This document shows positions 27,083-36,184 of a stretch of DNA of 58,402 nt, piece after piece. The stretch's first letter is position 1. Each line of letters opens with the position of its first letter. Under the pieces are notes generated by a model, which was given only the letters and a program-made list of their open reading frames with translations, was not told where the DNA came from and ran no database searches. Source of the DNA: Sphingopyxis sp. L1A2A (GTDB lineage: Bacteria; Pseudomonadota; Alphaproteobacteria; Sphingomonadales; Sphingomonadaceae); the NCBI RefSeq assembly GCF_005502465.1, contig NZ_SCOT01000019.1, positions 1-58,402 on the forward strand, in the 5' to 3' direction. The translations under genes and the position numbers were made by a program.

Positions 27083-28186
27083 ATGTTGTTTGCGCCCGCC
27101 TCCTGCTCCCGTCTGATCGTCAAGATCGGGTCGGCGCTGCTTGTCGATCCCGACGGCGCGGTACGCCGCGACTGGTTGACCGGGATCGCCGCCGACATTG
27201 CCGAACGGGCGCGCGCAGGACAGCAGGTCGCGGTCGTGTCGTCGGGTGCGATTGCGCTTGGCGCGCGGCGGCTTGGGCTGGCCAAGGGCGGTCGCGGCAC
27301 ATTGGAAGATGCCCAAGCGGCCGCCGCAACAGGGCAGATCGTGCTGTCGCAGGTCTGGGCCGACGTACTCGCCGCCGAGGGGCTGACCGCGGCGCAGATT
27401 TTGGTCACGCTCGACGATCTGGAAGACCGGCGGCGCTATCTGAATGCCGCCGCGACGCTCGACCGGCTGCTCAGCCTGGGCGTCGTGCCGATCATCAACG
27501 AGAATGACAGCGTCGCCACCGAGGAAATCCGCTTTGGCGACAACGACCGCCTCGCCGCGCGCGTCGCGCAGGCGGCGGGCGCGGGCGGCGTGGTGCTGCT
27601 GTCCGACATCGACGGCCTTTACGACCGCAACCCGGCGCAGCCCGGCGCCAACCATATCGCGCGGATCGAGCGCATCGACGCGAGCATCGAGGCGATGGCC
27701 GATACCGGATCGGCGTCGGGCATGGGATCCGGCGGCATGGTGTCGAAAATCGCCGCGGCGCGCATCGCCAACGCCGCGGGCGCGCATCTCGCGATCGCCT
27801 CGGGCCGCATCGACCGGCCGCTGTCGACCGCCGCGCGGCACAGCCTGTTCGTCGCCGAAAAGGGCGCCAACGCGCGCAAAGCCTGGCTTGCCGGCGGGCT
27901 GACCGCCAAGGGGCGGCTGACGATCGATGCCGGTGCCGCGCGGGCGCTGCGCGGCGGCGCCAGCCTGCTCGCGGCGGGGGTGAGCGGCGTGGCGGGTGCC
28001 TTTGCCCGCGGCGACGTGCTCGACATCGCCGGTCCCGACGGCGCCGTGATCGCGCGCGGGCTGTCCGAATATCCCGGCGCCGATGCCGCCGCGATCATCG
28101 GCCTCGGCCGCGACGCGCAGGAAGCGGCGCTCGGCTATGCGCCGCGCAGCGCCATGGTCCACCGCGACCATATGGTGCTGCTGTGA
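27083..28186 (+). CDS. proB: Glutamate 5-kinase
   Basis: ProB phosphorylates glutamate in the first step of proline synthesis. The 367-residue protein has the amino-acid-kinase domain (LIVKIGSALLV near residue 15, VSSGAIALGARRLG, NENDSVATEEIRFGDND, GGMVSKIAAARIA) and a C-terminal PUA domain from about 275. No ribosome binding site is obvious before the ATG at 27083; a TTG at 27047 would add 12 residues. proA is not here. It overlaps the next gene by four bases. Confidence 0.95.
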   Translation: MLFAPASCSRLIVKIGSALLVDPDGAVRRDWLTGIAADIAERARAGQQVAVVSSGAIALGARRLGLAKGGRGTLEDAQAAAATGQIVLSQVWADVLAAEGLTAAQILVTLDDLEDRRRYLNAAATLDRLLSLGVVPIINENDSVATEEIRFGDNDRLAARVAQAAGAGGVVLLSDIDGLYDRNPAQPGANHIARIERIDASIEAMADTGSASGMGSGGMVSKIAAARIANAAGAHLAIASGRIDRPLSTAARHSLFVAEKGANARKAWLAGGLTAKGRLTIDAGAARALRGGASLLAAGVSGVAGAFARGDVLDIAGPDGAVIARGLSEYPGADAAAIIGLGRDAQEAALGYAPRSAMVHRDHMVLL

Positions 28187-29103
28187 CCCAGCCCGTTCTG
28201 GCGATGACCGGCGCAACCGGCTTCGTCGGCGGCGCGACGATGCAGCAGGCGATCGAGGCGGGCTGGCACGTCCGCGCCCTCACCCGCCGACCGCAACCCG
28301 CGCGCGATGGCGTGACCTGGATCGCGGGCGCACTCGACCGTCCCGATACCCTTGCCGAAATGGCAGCGGGCAGCGACGTGGTGATGCACGTCGCGGGGGT
28401 GGTCAACGTCCCGACCCGCGCCGCGTTCGAGGCGGGCAACGCCACCGCGACACGCCATGTCATCGATGCGGCGCGCGGTGCGGGGGTGACGCGCTTCGTC
28501 CATGTCTCATCCCTCGCGGCGCGCGAACCCGGCCTTTCCGACTATGGCTGGTCGAAAGAACGCGCCGAAATCATCGTCCGCGCCAGCGGTCTCGACTGGA
28601 CCATCGTCCGCCCACCCGCGGTGTTCGGCCCCGGCGATACCGAAATGCTCGACCTGTTCCGCATGGCGCGGCGCGGCATCGCGCTGTTGCCGCCCAAGGG
28701 GCGCATGTCGGCGATCTATGTCGACGACCTCGCACGCTTGCTCGTCGCGCTGGCGGCCGATCGCGATACCAGCGTCGGCGCGATCTACGAGCCCGACGAC
28801 GGCCGAGCGGACGGTTGGTCGCACCGCGGCTTTGCCCGCGCGATCGGGCGCGCGGTGGGGCGCAGCCATGTCTCGACGCTCGCGATCCCGGGCGCGTTGC
28901 TCAAGGCGGGCGGCCGGATCGACAAGCTGGTCCGCCGCGGCCGCGCCAAGCTGACTCCGGACCGCGCGCGCTATATCGCGCATCCCGATTGGGTCGCGGC
29001 GACGGGCGCGCAGCCCCCCGCCGCGCTGTGGCGCCCCGAACGCGGCACCGACGACGCGCTCGCCGAAACGGTGCGCTGGTACCGCCGCGAAGGCTGGCTC
29101 TAA
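28183..29103 (+). CDS. NAD(P)-dependent extended SDR-type oxidoreductase
   Basis: The 306-residue Rossmann protein starts from GTG at 28183, overlapping the proB stop (GTGA). It has the NAD(P) motif MTGATGFVGGATM near residue 8, VMHVAGVVNVPTR and VHVSSLAAREP. The YxxxK position reads YGWSKERAE, as in atypical or extended SDRs. The family includes NDUFA9-like and sugar-epimerase-like proteins; the substrate is unknown. Coupling to proB may be only positional. Confidence 0.83.
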   Translation: MTQPVLAMTGATGFVGGATMQQAIEAGWHVRALTRRPQPARDGVTWIAGALDRPDTLAEMAAGSDVVMHVAGVVNVPTRAAFEAGNATATRHVIDAARGAGVTRFVHVSSLAAREPGLSDYGWSKERAEIIVRASGLDWTIVRPPAVFGPGDTEMLDLFRMARRGIALLPPKGRMSAIYVDDLARLLVALAADRDTSVGAIYEPDDGRADGWSHRGFARAIGRAVGRSHVSTLAIPGALLKAGGRIDKLVRRGRAKLTPDRARYIAHPDWVAATGAQPPAALWRPERGTDDALAETVRWYRREGWL

Positions 29104-29109
29104 CCCTTT

Positions 29110-29189
29110 CCGTTCGTGTCGAGCGAAGTCGAGACACCGCGAAGGCGCGCACAGCCGATGGGCATCTCGACTTCGCTCGATGCGAACGG
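29110..29189. repeat. REP-like inverted repeat, family E
   Basis: The CCGTTCGTGTCGAGCGAAGT... arm (29110-29138) is nearly complementary to 29161-29189, with core TCGAGCGAAGTCGAGA. It fills the gap before sppA and is the only copy of this family in the window. Confidence 0.8.
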
Positions 29190-29281
29190 GGATTTGGGAA
29201 TGTAGTCGCCGATAGGGCCGGGTGACCCGCCGGTCGAAGCGTGCATTGCCAAGGGCGAACCGCATCCCTAGGTTTATCCGC

Positions 29282-31264
29282 ATGACCGACACCACCGCCA
29301 ACACCCCGAACGACCCCGCCGGCCCCTGGGCGATCCCCGTGCGCCGCCCGCTGCCCGGCGACGACAAGCCGAAGTCGACGACCAGTTTTCCGCGCAAGGT
29401 GTGGAAACTGCTGGTGGCGATCAAGGACGCGCTCGCACTCATCTTTTTGCTGCTGTTCTTCGTCGTGCTGTTCGGCCTGCTCGCGGGACGCCCGAACGCC
29501 GGGTTGCCGGTCAGCGAAGGCGCGCTGTTGATCGAACTCGACGGCGTGGTCAGCGAACAACCCGCCGAGGTCGACACCTTCACCGCGCTGTCGGGTGGCA
29601 ATCAGCTGCGTGAAATCCGCGTCCGCGACATCGTCCATGCGCTGGAAAGCGCCGCCGACGACAAGCGCGTGACCTCGGTCGTGCTCGACCTCGATCGCTT
29701 CCTCGGCGGCGGACAGGTGTCGCTCGCCGAGATCGGCGCCGCGGTCGACAAGGTCCGCGCCAAGAAAAAGCCGGTGCTGGCCTTTGCCACCGCCTACACC
29801 ACCGACAGCTATCAGATCGCCTCGCACGCCAGCGAAATCTGGGCCGACAGCATCGGCGGCGTCGCGATTGCGGGTCCGGGCGGATCGCGGCTTTATTACA
29901 AGGGCCTGATGGACCGGCTGGGAATCACCGCGAACATTTATCGCGTCGGCACCTTCAAAAGCGCGGTCGAGCCCTTCCTGCGCGGCGACCAGTCGCCCGA
30001 GGCAAAGGAAGCCAATCTCGCCTATGCCAGCGTGCTGTGGGACAATTGGCTGACCGACGTCAAAAAGGCGCGTCCGGCGGCCAAGATCGACGCCTATATC
30101 GCCGACACCGCGGGCGCGGTGCGCGCGGCGGGCAATGACCTGTCCAAGGCGTCGTTCGATGCGGGCCTGATCGACAAGCTCGGCAGCCGCATGGCGTTCA
30201 ACACCCGCGTCGCCGAGATTAGCGGCGCCTATGACGACAGCAAGCCGTGGGAATATAATGCGATCCCGCTGGAAAACTGGGTCGCCGCCAACCCGCCCGA
30301 ACTGAAGGGCAGCGCGATTGCGGTCGTCCCCGTCGTCGGCGAGATCGTCGATGGCGAGGCGCCGACCGGCACCGCCGGCGGCACCACTGTCGCCCAGCAC
30401 ATCCTCGATGCCGCGTCCGACAGCAGCACCAAGGCGATCGTGCTCCGCGTCGATTCGCCCGGCGGGTCGGTGCTGGCGTCCGAAGAAATCCGTCAGGCGT
30501 TGCTCGCCGCCAAGGCGAAGAAGCTACCGATCGTCGTGTCGATGGCCAATGTCGCGGCGTCGGGTGGCTATTGGGTCGCGACCCCCGCCGACCGCATCTT
30601 TGCCGAACCCGAGACGATCACCGGATCGATCGGCGTGTTCGGCATCTTGCCCAGCTTCGATCAGGCGCTCGCCAAGATCGGGGTCACCGCCGACGGCATC
30701 GCGACGACGCCGCTGTCGGGCCAGCCCGATGTGTTCGGCGGCGTGAACGACGAATTCAACGCGCTGGCGCAGGCGAGCGTCGAGGACATCTATGCCCGCT
30801 TTACCGGTCTGGTCGCGAAGAGCCGCAAGCAGCCGCTGGAGAAGGTCCGGGCGATCGCCGAAGGGCGCGTGTGGGCGGGCGGCACCGCACGCCAGCTGGG
30901 CCTGATCGATCAGTTCGGCGGCCTGCCCGACGCGCTGGCGGCTGCGGCCAAGCTCGCCAAGGTCGACGGCGATTTCCACGCCAAATATTATGAGGACGAG
31001 CCGAGCGAGTTTTCGAAGATGCTCGCCAGCTGGGGCAAAAGCGAAGAGGAAGCCGCCGCCGCCCCGCGCGGCTGGTTCGGCATCGCGGCGATGAACCGCC
31101 AGCTGACCGAGCAGCGGTTGATGCAGGATATGGCGATGCTGACCCAAAGCGGGTCGGTGCAGGCCGCGTGCCTCGATTGCCGCGGCTATTTGCCCGCGGT
31201 GCCGCGCCCGGGTGCGGCGGAAGCGAAGGGGTTCTTTGCAACGGTGGCGCTGTTGCTGAAATAA
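29282..31264 (+). CDS. sppA: Signal peptide peptidase SppA, 67K type
   Basis: SppA degrades cleaved signal peptides at the inner membrane. The 660-residue protein is the long, duplicated form. One membrane segment lies at about 47-68, followed by two ClpP-like halves. The catalytic Lys is predicted at 226 in VGTFKSAVEPF and the Ser at 427 in NVAASGGYW, matching the Lys/Ser dyad split over the two halves. The C-terminal 60 residues are less conserved. The ATG at 29282 is chosen over an upstream frame start at 29222. Confidence 0.94.
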   Translation: MTDTTANTPNDPAGPWAIPVRRPLPGDDKPKSTTSFPRKVWKLLVAIKDALALIFLLLFFVVLFGLLAGRPNAGLPVSEGALLIELDGVVSEQPAEVDTFTALSGGNQLREIRVRDIVHALESAADDKRVTSVVLDLDRFLGGGQVSLAEIGAAVDKVRAKKKPVLAFATAYTTDSYQIASHASEIWADSIGGVAIAGPGGSRLYYKGLMDRLGITANIYRVGTFKSAVEPFLRGDQSPEAKEANLAYASVLWDNWLTDVKKARPAAKIDAYIADTAGAVRAAGNDLSKASFDAGLIDKLGSRMAFNTRVAEISGAYDDSKPWEYNAIPLENWVAANPPELKGSAIAVVPVVGEIVDGEAPTGTAGGTTVAQHILDAASDSSTKAIVLRVDSPGGSVLASEEIRQALLAAKAKKLPIVVSMANVAASGGYWVATPADRIFAEPETITGSIGVFGILPSFDQALAKIGVTADGIATTPLSGQPDVFGGVNDEFNALAQASVEDIYARFTGLVAKSRKQPLEKVRAIAEGRVWAGGTARQLGLIDQFGGLPDALAAAAKLAKVDGDFHAKYYEDEPSEFSKMLASWGKSEEEAAAAPRGWFGIAAMNRQLTEQRLMQDMAMLTQSGSVQAACLDCRGYLPAVPRPGAAEAKGFFATVALLLK

Positions 31265-31269
31265 TCATT

Positions 31270-31352
31270 CGTCATTGCGAGGAGCGAAGCGACGCGGCAA
31301 TCCAGAGTGTGCGTAAACCGCCCTGGATTGCTTCGCTTCGCTCGCAATGACG
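31270..31352. repeat. REP-like inverted repeat, family F
   Basis: The CGTCATTGCGAGGAGCGAAG... arm (31270-31305) pairs with CTGGATTGCTTCGCTTCGCT... (31323-31352), with a few mismatches. It separates convergent sppA and the hydrolase. This type of sequence is widespread in proteobacterial genomes. Confidence 0.82.
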
Positions 31353-31375
31353 TATTAGTTGACGACGGCTAACGC

Positions 31376-32278
31376 TCAGGCGGCCACCGCAACCCCCTTC
31401 GCATGCTCCGCAATCGCGTCGGCCAGCGTCTCGACCAGCGCCAGCGGCAGGTCATGGCCCATGCCGGGGATCGTCAACAGCCGCGCCCCCGCAATATTGT
31501 CGGCGGTGTCGCGCCCCGCAGCGAGCGGCACCAGCGGATCATCCTCGCCATGCACGACCAGCGTCGGCGCGGTGATCGATTTCAGCAGGTCGCGCCGGTC
31601 ACCATCGGCAACGATCGCCGCCATCTGGCGCGCGACGCCCTGCGGATACCAGCCGCGTTCGAAATCGGCGCGGACTCGCCGCTGCAACCGCTCCTCGGCG
31701 GCGGGATAGGCGGGGCTGCCGATCACCCGCGCCGCGCGCACCGAATAGGCGATCATATCCTCGGGATCGCCGCTCATCGGCCGGTTCGCCAGCACCTGCA
31801 TCGCTTCCTTGCGCGCGCGCGGCAGGCGGCGGTTGCCGGTACTCGACATGATCGAAGTCAGCGACAGGGTGCGACCGGGATAGCGCGCCGCGATATGCTG
31901 CGAAATCATCCCGCCCATCGATGCGCCGACGATATGCGCGCGATCGATGCCCAGATGATCGAGCAGCGCGATGCCGTCGGCGGCCATATCGGCAAGCGTA
32001 TAAGCGGGGCGCACCGGCAGGCCGATCGCCGCCTTCACGAACATCCATTTCAGGTTCGGCACCCCCGCTGCCTCGAAGCGCGTCGACAGACCGACGTCGC
32101 GGTTGTCGTAACGGATGGTGCGAAATCCGTGCGCGTTCAGCGCATCGACGAACTCGTCAGGCCACAAGGTCAGCTGCCCGCCCAGCCCCATCACCAGCAG
32201 GATCGCGGGCGCGTCGCGCGGTCCCTTGTCTTCAAACGTGATATTGATGCCGTTGGCGGTCGTTTGCGCGATGGTCAT
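31376..32278 (-). CDS. Alpha/beta hydrolase
   Basis: The 300-residue soluble alpha/beta hydrolase has the oxyanion region VMGLGGQLTLWP, nucleophile elbow GASMGGMISQ (Ser118), acid in VVHGEDDPLVP and His in PGMGHDLP. No signal peptide is present. It resembles cytosolic esterases or carboxylester hydrolases with unknown substrate. A perfect palindrome TTGACG-CGAA-CGTCAA lies 43 bases upstream. Confidence 0.88.
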   Translation of the reverse strand: MTIAQTTANGINITFEDKGPRDAPAILLVMGLGGQLTLWPDEFVDALNAHGFRTIRYDNRDVGLSTRFEAAGVPNLKWMFVKAAIGLPVRPAYTLADMAADGIALLDHLGIDRAHIVGASMGGMISQHIAARYPGRTLSLTSIMSSTGNRRLPRARKEAMQVLANRPMSGDPEDMIAYSVRAARVIGSPAYPAAEERLQRRVRADFERGWYPQGVARQMAAIVADGDRRDLLKSITAPTLVVHGEDDPLVPLAAGRDTADNIAGARLLTIPGMGHDLPLALVETLADAIAEHAKGVAVAA

Positions 32279-32320
32279 GCTGCGGAAATCCTTTGGCCGA
32301 TTTCCTGCACCATGGCGCAG

Positions 32321-32336
32321 TTGACGCGAACGTCAA
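32321..32336. promoter_or_regulatory. Perfect palindrome upstream of alpha/beta hydrolase
   Basis: TTGACG-CGAA-CGTCAA, six-base arms and a four-base centre, lies between the TRIC-family gene and the hydrolase. It resembles MerR-type operators (LiuR-like, roughly TTnACGTnnACGTnAA). No MerR gene is in the window, so the assignment is tentative. Confidence 0.45.
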
Positions 32337-32345
32337 GCCGGGTGC

Positions 32346-32978
32346 CTAAGCCCCTGTTTTTGGATCGCGATAGGCGGGAAGCGCGAGCGACCAGCGGATC
32401 GCGGCGCCGCGCAGGATGAACCCGGCGACCGCGCCGACCACCGCCGCAACCGGCGTGCCGACCCCGAGCCACAGCAGCAACAGGAACAGCCCCGACGCCA
32501 GCGCTGCCGCGGTGACATAGATTTCGGGCCGCACGATGATCGACGGCACCCCCGCCAATATGTCGCGGATCGTGCCGCCGACGCAGCCTGTGATGACGCC
32601 CATCAGCAGCGCCGGCGCAGGCGGCACGCCCCACGCGAGCGCCTTGGCGGTGCCGAACACCGCATAGGCCGCCAGCCCGACGGCGTCGGCCCATTCGAGC
32701 AATTGCCCCTGCCACCAGCGTTCGGGGGTCAGCCACACGATCAGCGCGATCGCGATGCACACCGCCGAAATCGCGCCATCCTGCACCCAGAACACCGGCG
32801 CCCCGATCAAGAGGTCGCGCACGCTGCCCCCGCCGACGCCCGTCACCAGCGCAAAGAAGGCGGCGGTGACCAGCGTCTGGCGGAGCCGCACCGCCATCAA
32901 CGCGCCCGACAAGGCGAACACACCGATCCCGGCCAGGTCGAGCAGGCGGACGATGAGCGCATTGTCGATGTCAGTCAT
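32346..32978 (-). CDS. TRIC/UPF0126 family membrane protein
   Basis: This 210-residue protein has about seven membrane helices and two repeats, each holding the family motif: GVGGGSVRDLLIG near residue 50 and GCVGGTIRDILAG near residue 132. This family is related to TRIC cation channels and to YicG (a possible glycine transporter). It begins 8 bases after the M20 gene's stop on the same strand, so it is probably co-transcribed. Confidence 0.88.
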   Translation of the reverse strand: MTDIDNALIVRLLDLAGIGVFALSGALMAVRLRQTLVTAAFFALVTGVGGGSVRDLLIGAPVFWVQDGAISAVCIAIALIVWLTPERWWQGQLLEWADAVGLAAYAVFGTAKALAWGVPPAPALLMGVITGCVGGTIRDILAGVPSIIVRPEIYVTAAALASGLFLLLLWLGVGTPVAAVVGAVAGFILRGAAIRWSLALPAYRDPKTGA

Positions 32979-32986
32979 GGCCCCGG

Positions 32987-34324
32987 CTATTTCGCGGCCG
33001 GCCGGACGCCGCCGATGATCGAAAGGACGATCGCCGACACCGCGCCCCGGATCGCGGGCTCGGCTTGCGGCGCGAAGAAGGGCGAATGATTGGTCGGGAC
33101 GGGCTGGCCCTTCGCCTTCAGATCGGCGAGCGTCTTCGGATCATAACCGCCGATACCGAAGAAGAGCGACGGGACACCCGCGTCGACGAATTCGGAGAAA
33201 TCCTCGCTCGCCGACATGGGGGGCACGCTGGCCGGGGCGAAGAGGAGTCCGTTTCCGAACACCGGTTTCAACGCGGCAGCGCCCGCCGCCGCCATGCTTT
33301 CGTCGTTTACCAGCGCGCCGGTGCCGCCCAGATAGGTGATCGTCGGTTCGGGCGCCTTGCCCATCATCGCCGCCGCCTTGGCCGCTCGCGCGGTGCCGGT
33401 CTTCAGCAGTTCGCGCACCTCGGGGGTGTGCGAGCGGAGGTTGGCCTTCACCTCGGCACTGTCGGGGATGATATTCGGCGCGCTGCCGGCGTTGATCGCA
33501 CCGATCGTCAACACGCCGAACGCCGCGGGATCCTTTTCACGGCTGATGACCGTCTGGACATCGGTCACGAAGCGCGCGGCAATGGGGATCGGATCGATCG
33601 TCGCAGCCGGCATCGAGCCATGGCCGCCGCGTCCGTGGAAAATGATCGAATAGCTGTCCGATGCCGCCGACGACGCCCCCGCCTTGATCGCAACGCTTCC
33701 AACCGGCAGGTTCGTGACATGCGCGGCAAAGCCGAAGTCGGGGCGCGGGAAGCGCGTCAGCAACCCGTCGTCAAGCATCGCGCGCGCGCCCTTCAGCGTT
33801 TCTTCGGCGGGCTGGCCGATCAGCACGACCGTCCCCGACCAGCTGTCGCGCATCGCGGCGAGCGCCTGCGCGACCCCGATCAGATAGGCTACATGGGTGT
33901 CGTGGCCGCACGCGTGCATCACCGGAACATCCTTGCCCTCATAGGTCGCGCGCGCCTTGCTGGCATAGGGAAGCCCGGTCTTTTCCTCCATCGGCAGCGC
34001 GTCCATGTCGGCGCGCACGAGGATCGTCGGGCCGTCGCCATTTTTCAGGACGCCGACGACGCCGGTGCCGCCGACCTTTTCGGTCACGGTAAAGCCCGCC
34101 TTGCGCAGATGCTGCGCCAATATGCCCGCAGTGCGCACCTCCTGCATCCCGAGTTCGGGGTTCTGATGCAGATCGCGGTACAGCGCGTCGAGCACCGGGT
34201 AATTTTTATCGAGCAGCGCGGTCAGCCGCGCATTGGCGGCATTGAGGTCAGGTGCCGCCTGCGCGCTGGTCGCGGTGAGGGAGAGGGTCAGCGAAGCCGC
34301 TGCCCAGAGCCAATGCTTCGCCAT
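32987..34324 (-). CDS. M20 family amidohydrolase, exported
   Basis: This 445-residue metal-dependent amidohydrolase of the M20 (HipO/AbgB-like) family has a signal peptide ending SAQA at about residue 23. Motifs are LHQNPELGMQE, VRADMDALPMEEKTGLPYAS, HACGHDTHVAYLIG, GQPAEETLKGARAM and HGRGGHGSMPAATIDP. It likely removes acyl groups from N-acyl amino acids in the periplasm. It is transcribed with the TRIC-family gene downstream. Confidence 0.9.
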   Translation of the reverse strand: MAKHWLWAAASLTLSLTATSAQAAPDLNAANARLTALLDKNYPVLDALYRDLHQNPELGMQEVRTAGILAQHLRKAGFTVTEKVGGTGVVGVLKNGDGPTILVRADMDALPMEEKTGLPYASKARATYEGKDVPVMHACGHDTHVAYLIGVAQALAAMRDSWSGTVVLIGQPAEETLKGARAMLDDGLLTRFPRPDFGFAAHVTNLPVGSVAIKAGASSAASDSYSIIFHGRGGHGSMPAATIDPIPIAARFVTDVQTVISREKDPAAFGVLTIGAINAGSAPNIIPDSAEVKANLRSHTPEVRELLKTGTARAAKAAAMMGKAPEPTITYLGGTGALVNDESMAAAGAAALKPVFGNGLLFAPASVPPMSASEDFSEFVDAGVPSLFFGIGGYDPKTLADLKAKGQPVPTNHSPFFAPQAEPAIRGAVSAIVLSIIGGVRPAAK

Positions 34325-34349
34325 AATCTCTCTCCCCCTTTTGCGTTTA

Positions 34350-35747
34350 TCAGACGTGGATCGGCTTGCCCGTCACCGCCATCGCGGCTTCCTTGATCGC
34401 TTCGCTGTGCGTCGGATGCGCGTGACAGGTATAGGCGATATCTTCCGACGTCGCGCCAAATTCCATCGCCTGCGCGGCCTGCGCGATCATCGTGCCGGCG
34501 ACGCTGGCAATGCACCACACGCCCAGCACGCGGTCGGTCTTGGCGTCCGCAATGATCTTCACGAAACCGTCGGGCTCATGGTTGGTCTTGGCGCGGCTGT
34601 TGCCCGCCATCGGGAACTTGCCGACCTTGACCTCACCCTTTTCCTTGGCCTGCTCTTCGGTCAGGCCGACCCCGGCGATTTCGGGCCAGGTATAGACGAC
34701 CGACGGGATGACATCATGGTTCACGATGCCGGTCTGGCCCGCGATATTTTCGGCGCAGGCGATCCCCTCGTCCTCAGCCTTGTGCGCGAGCATCGGGCCG
34801 GGGATGACGTCGCCGATCGCCCAGATGCCGGGCACCTGGGTGCTGAAATCATGGTCGGTTTCGATCTGGCCGCGTGCATTGACCGCGAGGCCCGCCTTGT
34901 CGAGCGCCAGCCCGTCGGTGTGCGGGCGCCGTCCGATCGACACCAGCACGACGTCGGCCTCGAGCGTTTCGGCTTCGCCCCCCGCCGCTGGTTCGAGCGT
35001 CAGCACGGCCTTCTTGCCCTTGACCACCGCGCCGGTGACCTTGGTCTTCAGCTTGAATTCGATGCCCTGCTTTTTGAAGATGCGGTTCGCGTCCTTGCGG
35101 ACATCGGCGTCCATGCCGGGCAGGATCTGGTCGAGAAATTCGACGCAGGTGACCTTGGTACCCAGACGGCGCCACACGCTCCCGAGCTCAAGCCCGATCA
35201 CGCCGCCGCCGATGACGACCATATGACCCGGCACCTTGGCCAGCTCGAGCGCGCCGGTCGAATCGACGATGATCTGCTTGTCGTTATCGACATCGACACC
35301 CGGAAGCGGGGTGACCGACGAACCGGTGGCGATGATGATATTCTTGGCGCGATAGGTCTTGCCCGCGACCTCGACGCTGTCCTTGCCGGTAAAGGCCGCA
35401 TAGCCCTTCAGCCAGTCGACCTTGTTCTTCTTGAACAGGAATTCGATCCCGCCGGTCAGCCCCTTGACCGCATCGATGCGCTGCGCATGCATCGCGGGCA
35501 GGTTCAGCTTGGGGGTCACATCGATCCCCATCTTCGCCATCGCGCCGTTCGCCGCGGCGTCATAATATTCCGACGCGTGGAGCATCGCCTTCGACGGGAT
35601 GCAGCCGACGTTGAGGCAGGTGCCGCCGAGCGTTGCGCGCCCGTCGGCGCACGCGGTCTTCAGCCCCAGCTGCGCGGCGCGGATCGCCGCGACATAGCCG
35701 CCGGGACCGGCACCGATGACAAGGACGTCGTAGTCGTAATCAGCCAT
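34350..35747 (-). CDS. lpdA: Dihydrolipoyl dehydrogenase
   Basis: This E3 component reoxidises dihydrolipoamide for 2-oxoglutarate (and perhaps pyruvate) dehydrogenase. The 465 residues contain FAD motif VIGAGPGGYVAAIRAAQLG, redox disulfide GGTCLNVGCIPSKAML, an NAD-binding GGGVIGLELGSVW and the C-terminal HAHPTHSEAIKEA catalytic region. It is the last TCA gene of the mdh-to-lpd run; its spacing to sucB is broken by a GIY-YIG gene and repeats. Confidence 0.96.
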   Translation of the reverse strand: MADYDYDVLVIGAGPGGYVAAIRAAQLGLKTACADGRATLGGTCLNVGCIPSKAMLHASEYYDAAANGAMAKMGIDVTPKLNLPAMHAQRIDAVKGLTGGIEFLFKKNKVDWLKGYAAFTGKDSVEVAGKTYRAKNIIIATGSSVTPLPGVDVDNDKQIIVDSTGALELAKVPGHMVVIGGGVIGLELGSVWRRLGTKVTCVEFLDQILPGMDADVRKDANRIFKKQGIEFKLKTKVTGAVVKGKKAVLTLEPAAGGEAETLEADVVLVSIGRRPHTDGLALDKAGLAVNARGQIETDHDFSTQVPGIWAIGDVIPGPMLAHKAEDEGIACAENIAGQTGIVNHDVIPSVVYTWPEIAGVGLTEEQAKEKGEVKVGKFPMAGNSRAKTNHEPDGFVKIIADAKTDRVLGVWCIASVAGTMIAQAAQAMEFGATSEDIAYTCHAHPTHSEAIKEAAMAVTGKPIHV

Positions 35748-35763
35748 AACTCACTCCGTTTGT

Positions 35764-35789
35764 GTTCCTGCGAACGCAGGAACCCAGGG
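35764..35789. repeat. Single arm of GIY-YIG-flanking repeat
   Basis: GTTCCTGCGAACGCAGGAAC at 35764-35783, followed by CCAGGG, matches the outer arm of 36099-36178. It lies two bases before the stop of the GIY-YIG gene. Confidence 0.8.
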
Positions 35790-35791
35790 CG

Positions 35792-36085
35792 TCAAAGCGA
35801 AAGCCTGTCGAACAAATCCAGCCATTGTGGATTGTCTCGTTCGATCAGTTCAACCTTCCACGCCCGTTTCCATTTCTTCATTTGCAGTTCGCGATGACGA
35901 GCCTGCTGAATGTCATCAAACGCTTCGTGCCAAACCAGCCTGTGGCACCCATATTTCTTGGTGAAACTTTCCACCACCTCATTGCGATGCTGCCACACTC
36001 GGGCCAGCAGGTCACTGGTAACGCCAAGATACAATGTGCCGTTTCGCGCGCTTGCCATCAGATAGAGATAGCCCGGCCGGTTCAT
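35792..36085 (-). CDS. GIY-YIG nuclease-like protein
   Basis: The 97-residue single-domain protein has the motif halves YLYLM (GIY-like) and TLYLGVTSDLLARVWQHRN (YIG-like, with the catalytic Arg), then ELQMKKWKRAWKVELIE. It resembles small stand-alone GIY-YIG proteins (YhbQ-like). It interrupts the sucB-lpd spacing and is flanked on both sides by the same repeat type; its GGAG ribosome binding site touches the right repeat. This suggests a cassette inserted in the TCA operon, perhaps one whose nuclease acts on such repeats. That is inference. Confidence 0.88.
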   Translation of the reverse strand: MNRPGYLYLMASARNGTLYLGVTSDLLARVWQHRNEVVESFTKKYGCHRLVWHEAFDDIQQARHRELQMKKWKRAWKVELIERDNPQWLDLFDRLSL

Positions 36086-36098
36086 TTTGCATCTCCGT

Positions 36099-36178
36099 GT
36101 TCCTGCGAAAGCCGGAACCCAGGGTCAGATTGCACCGTCATTGCATCCTACCCTGGGCTCCTGCGTTCGCAGGAGCAC
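36099..36178. repeat. Inverted repeat flanking GIY-YIG gene
   Basis: GTTCCTGCGAAAGCCGGAAC with CCAGGGT, then a 20-base centre, then ACCCTGGGCTCCTGCGTTCG and CAGGAGCAC. It is a full palindromic unit related to the single arm at 35764-35789. Confidence 0.85.
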
Positions 36179-36184
36179 AAACTA

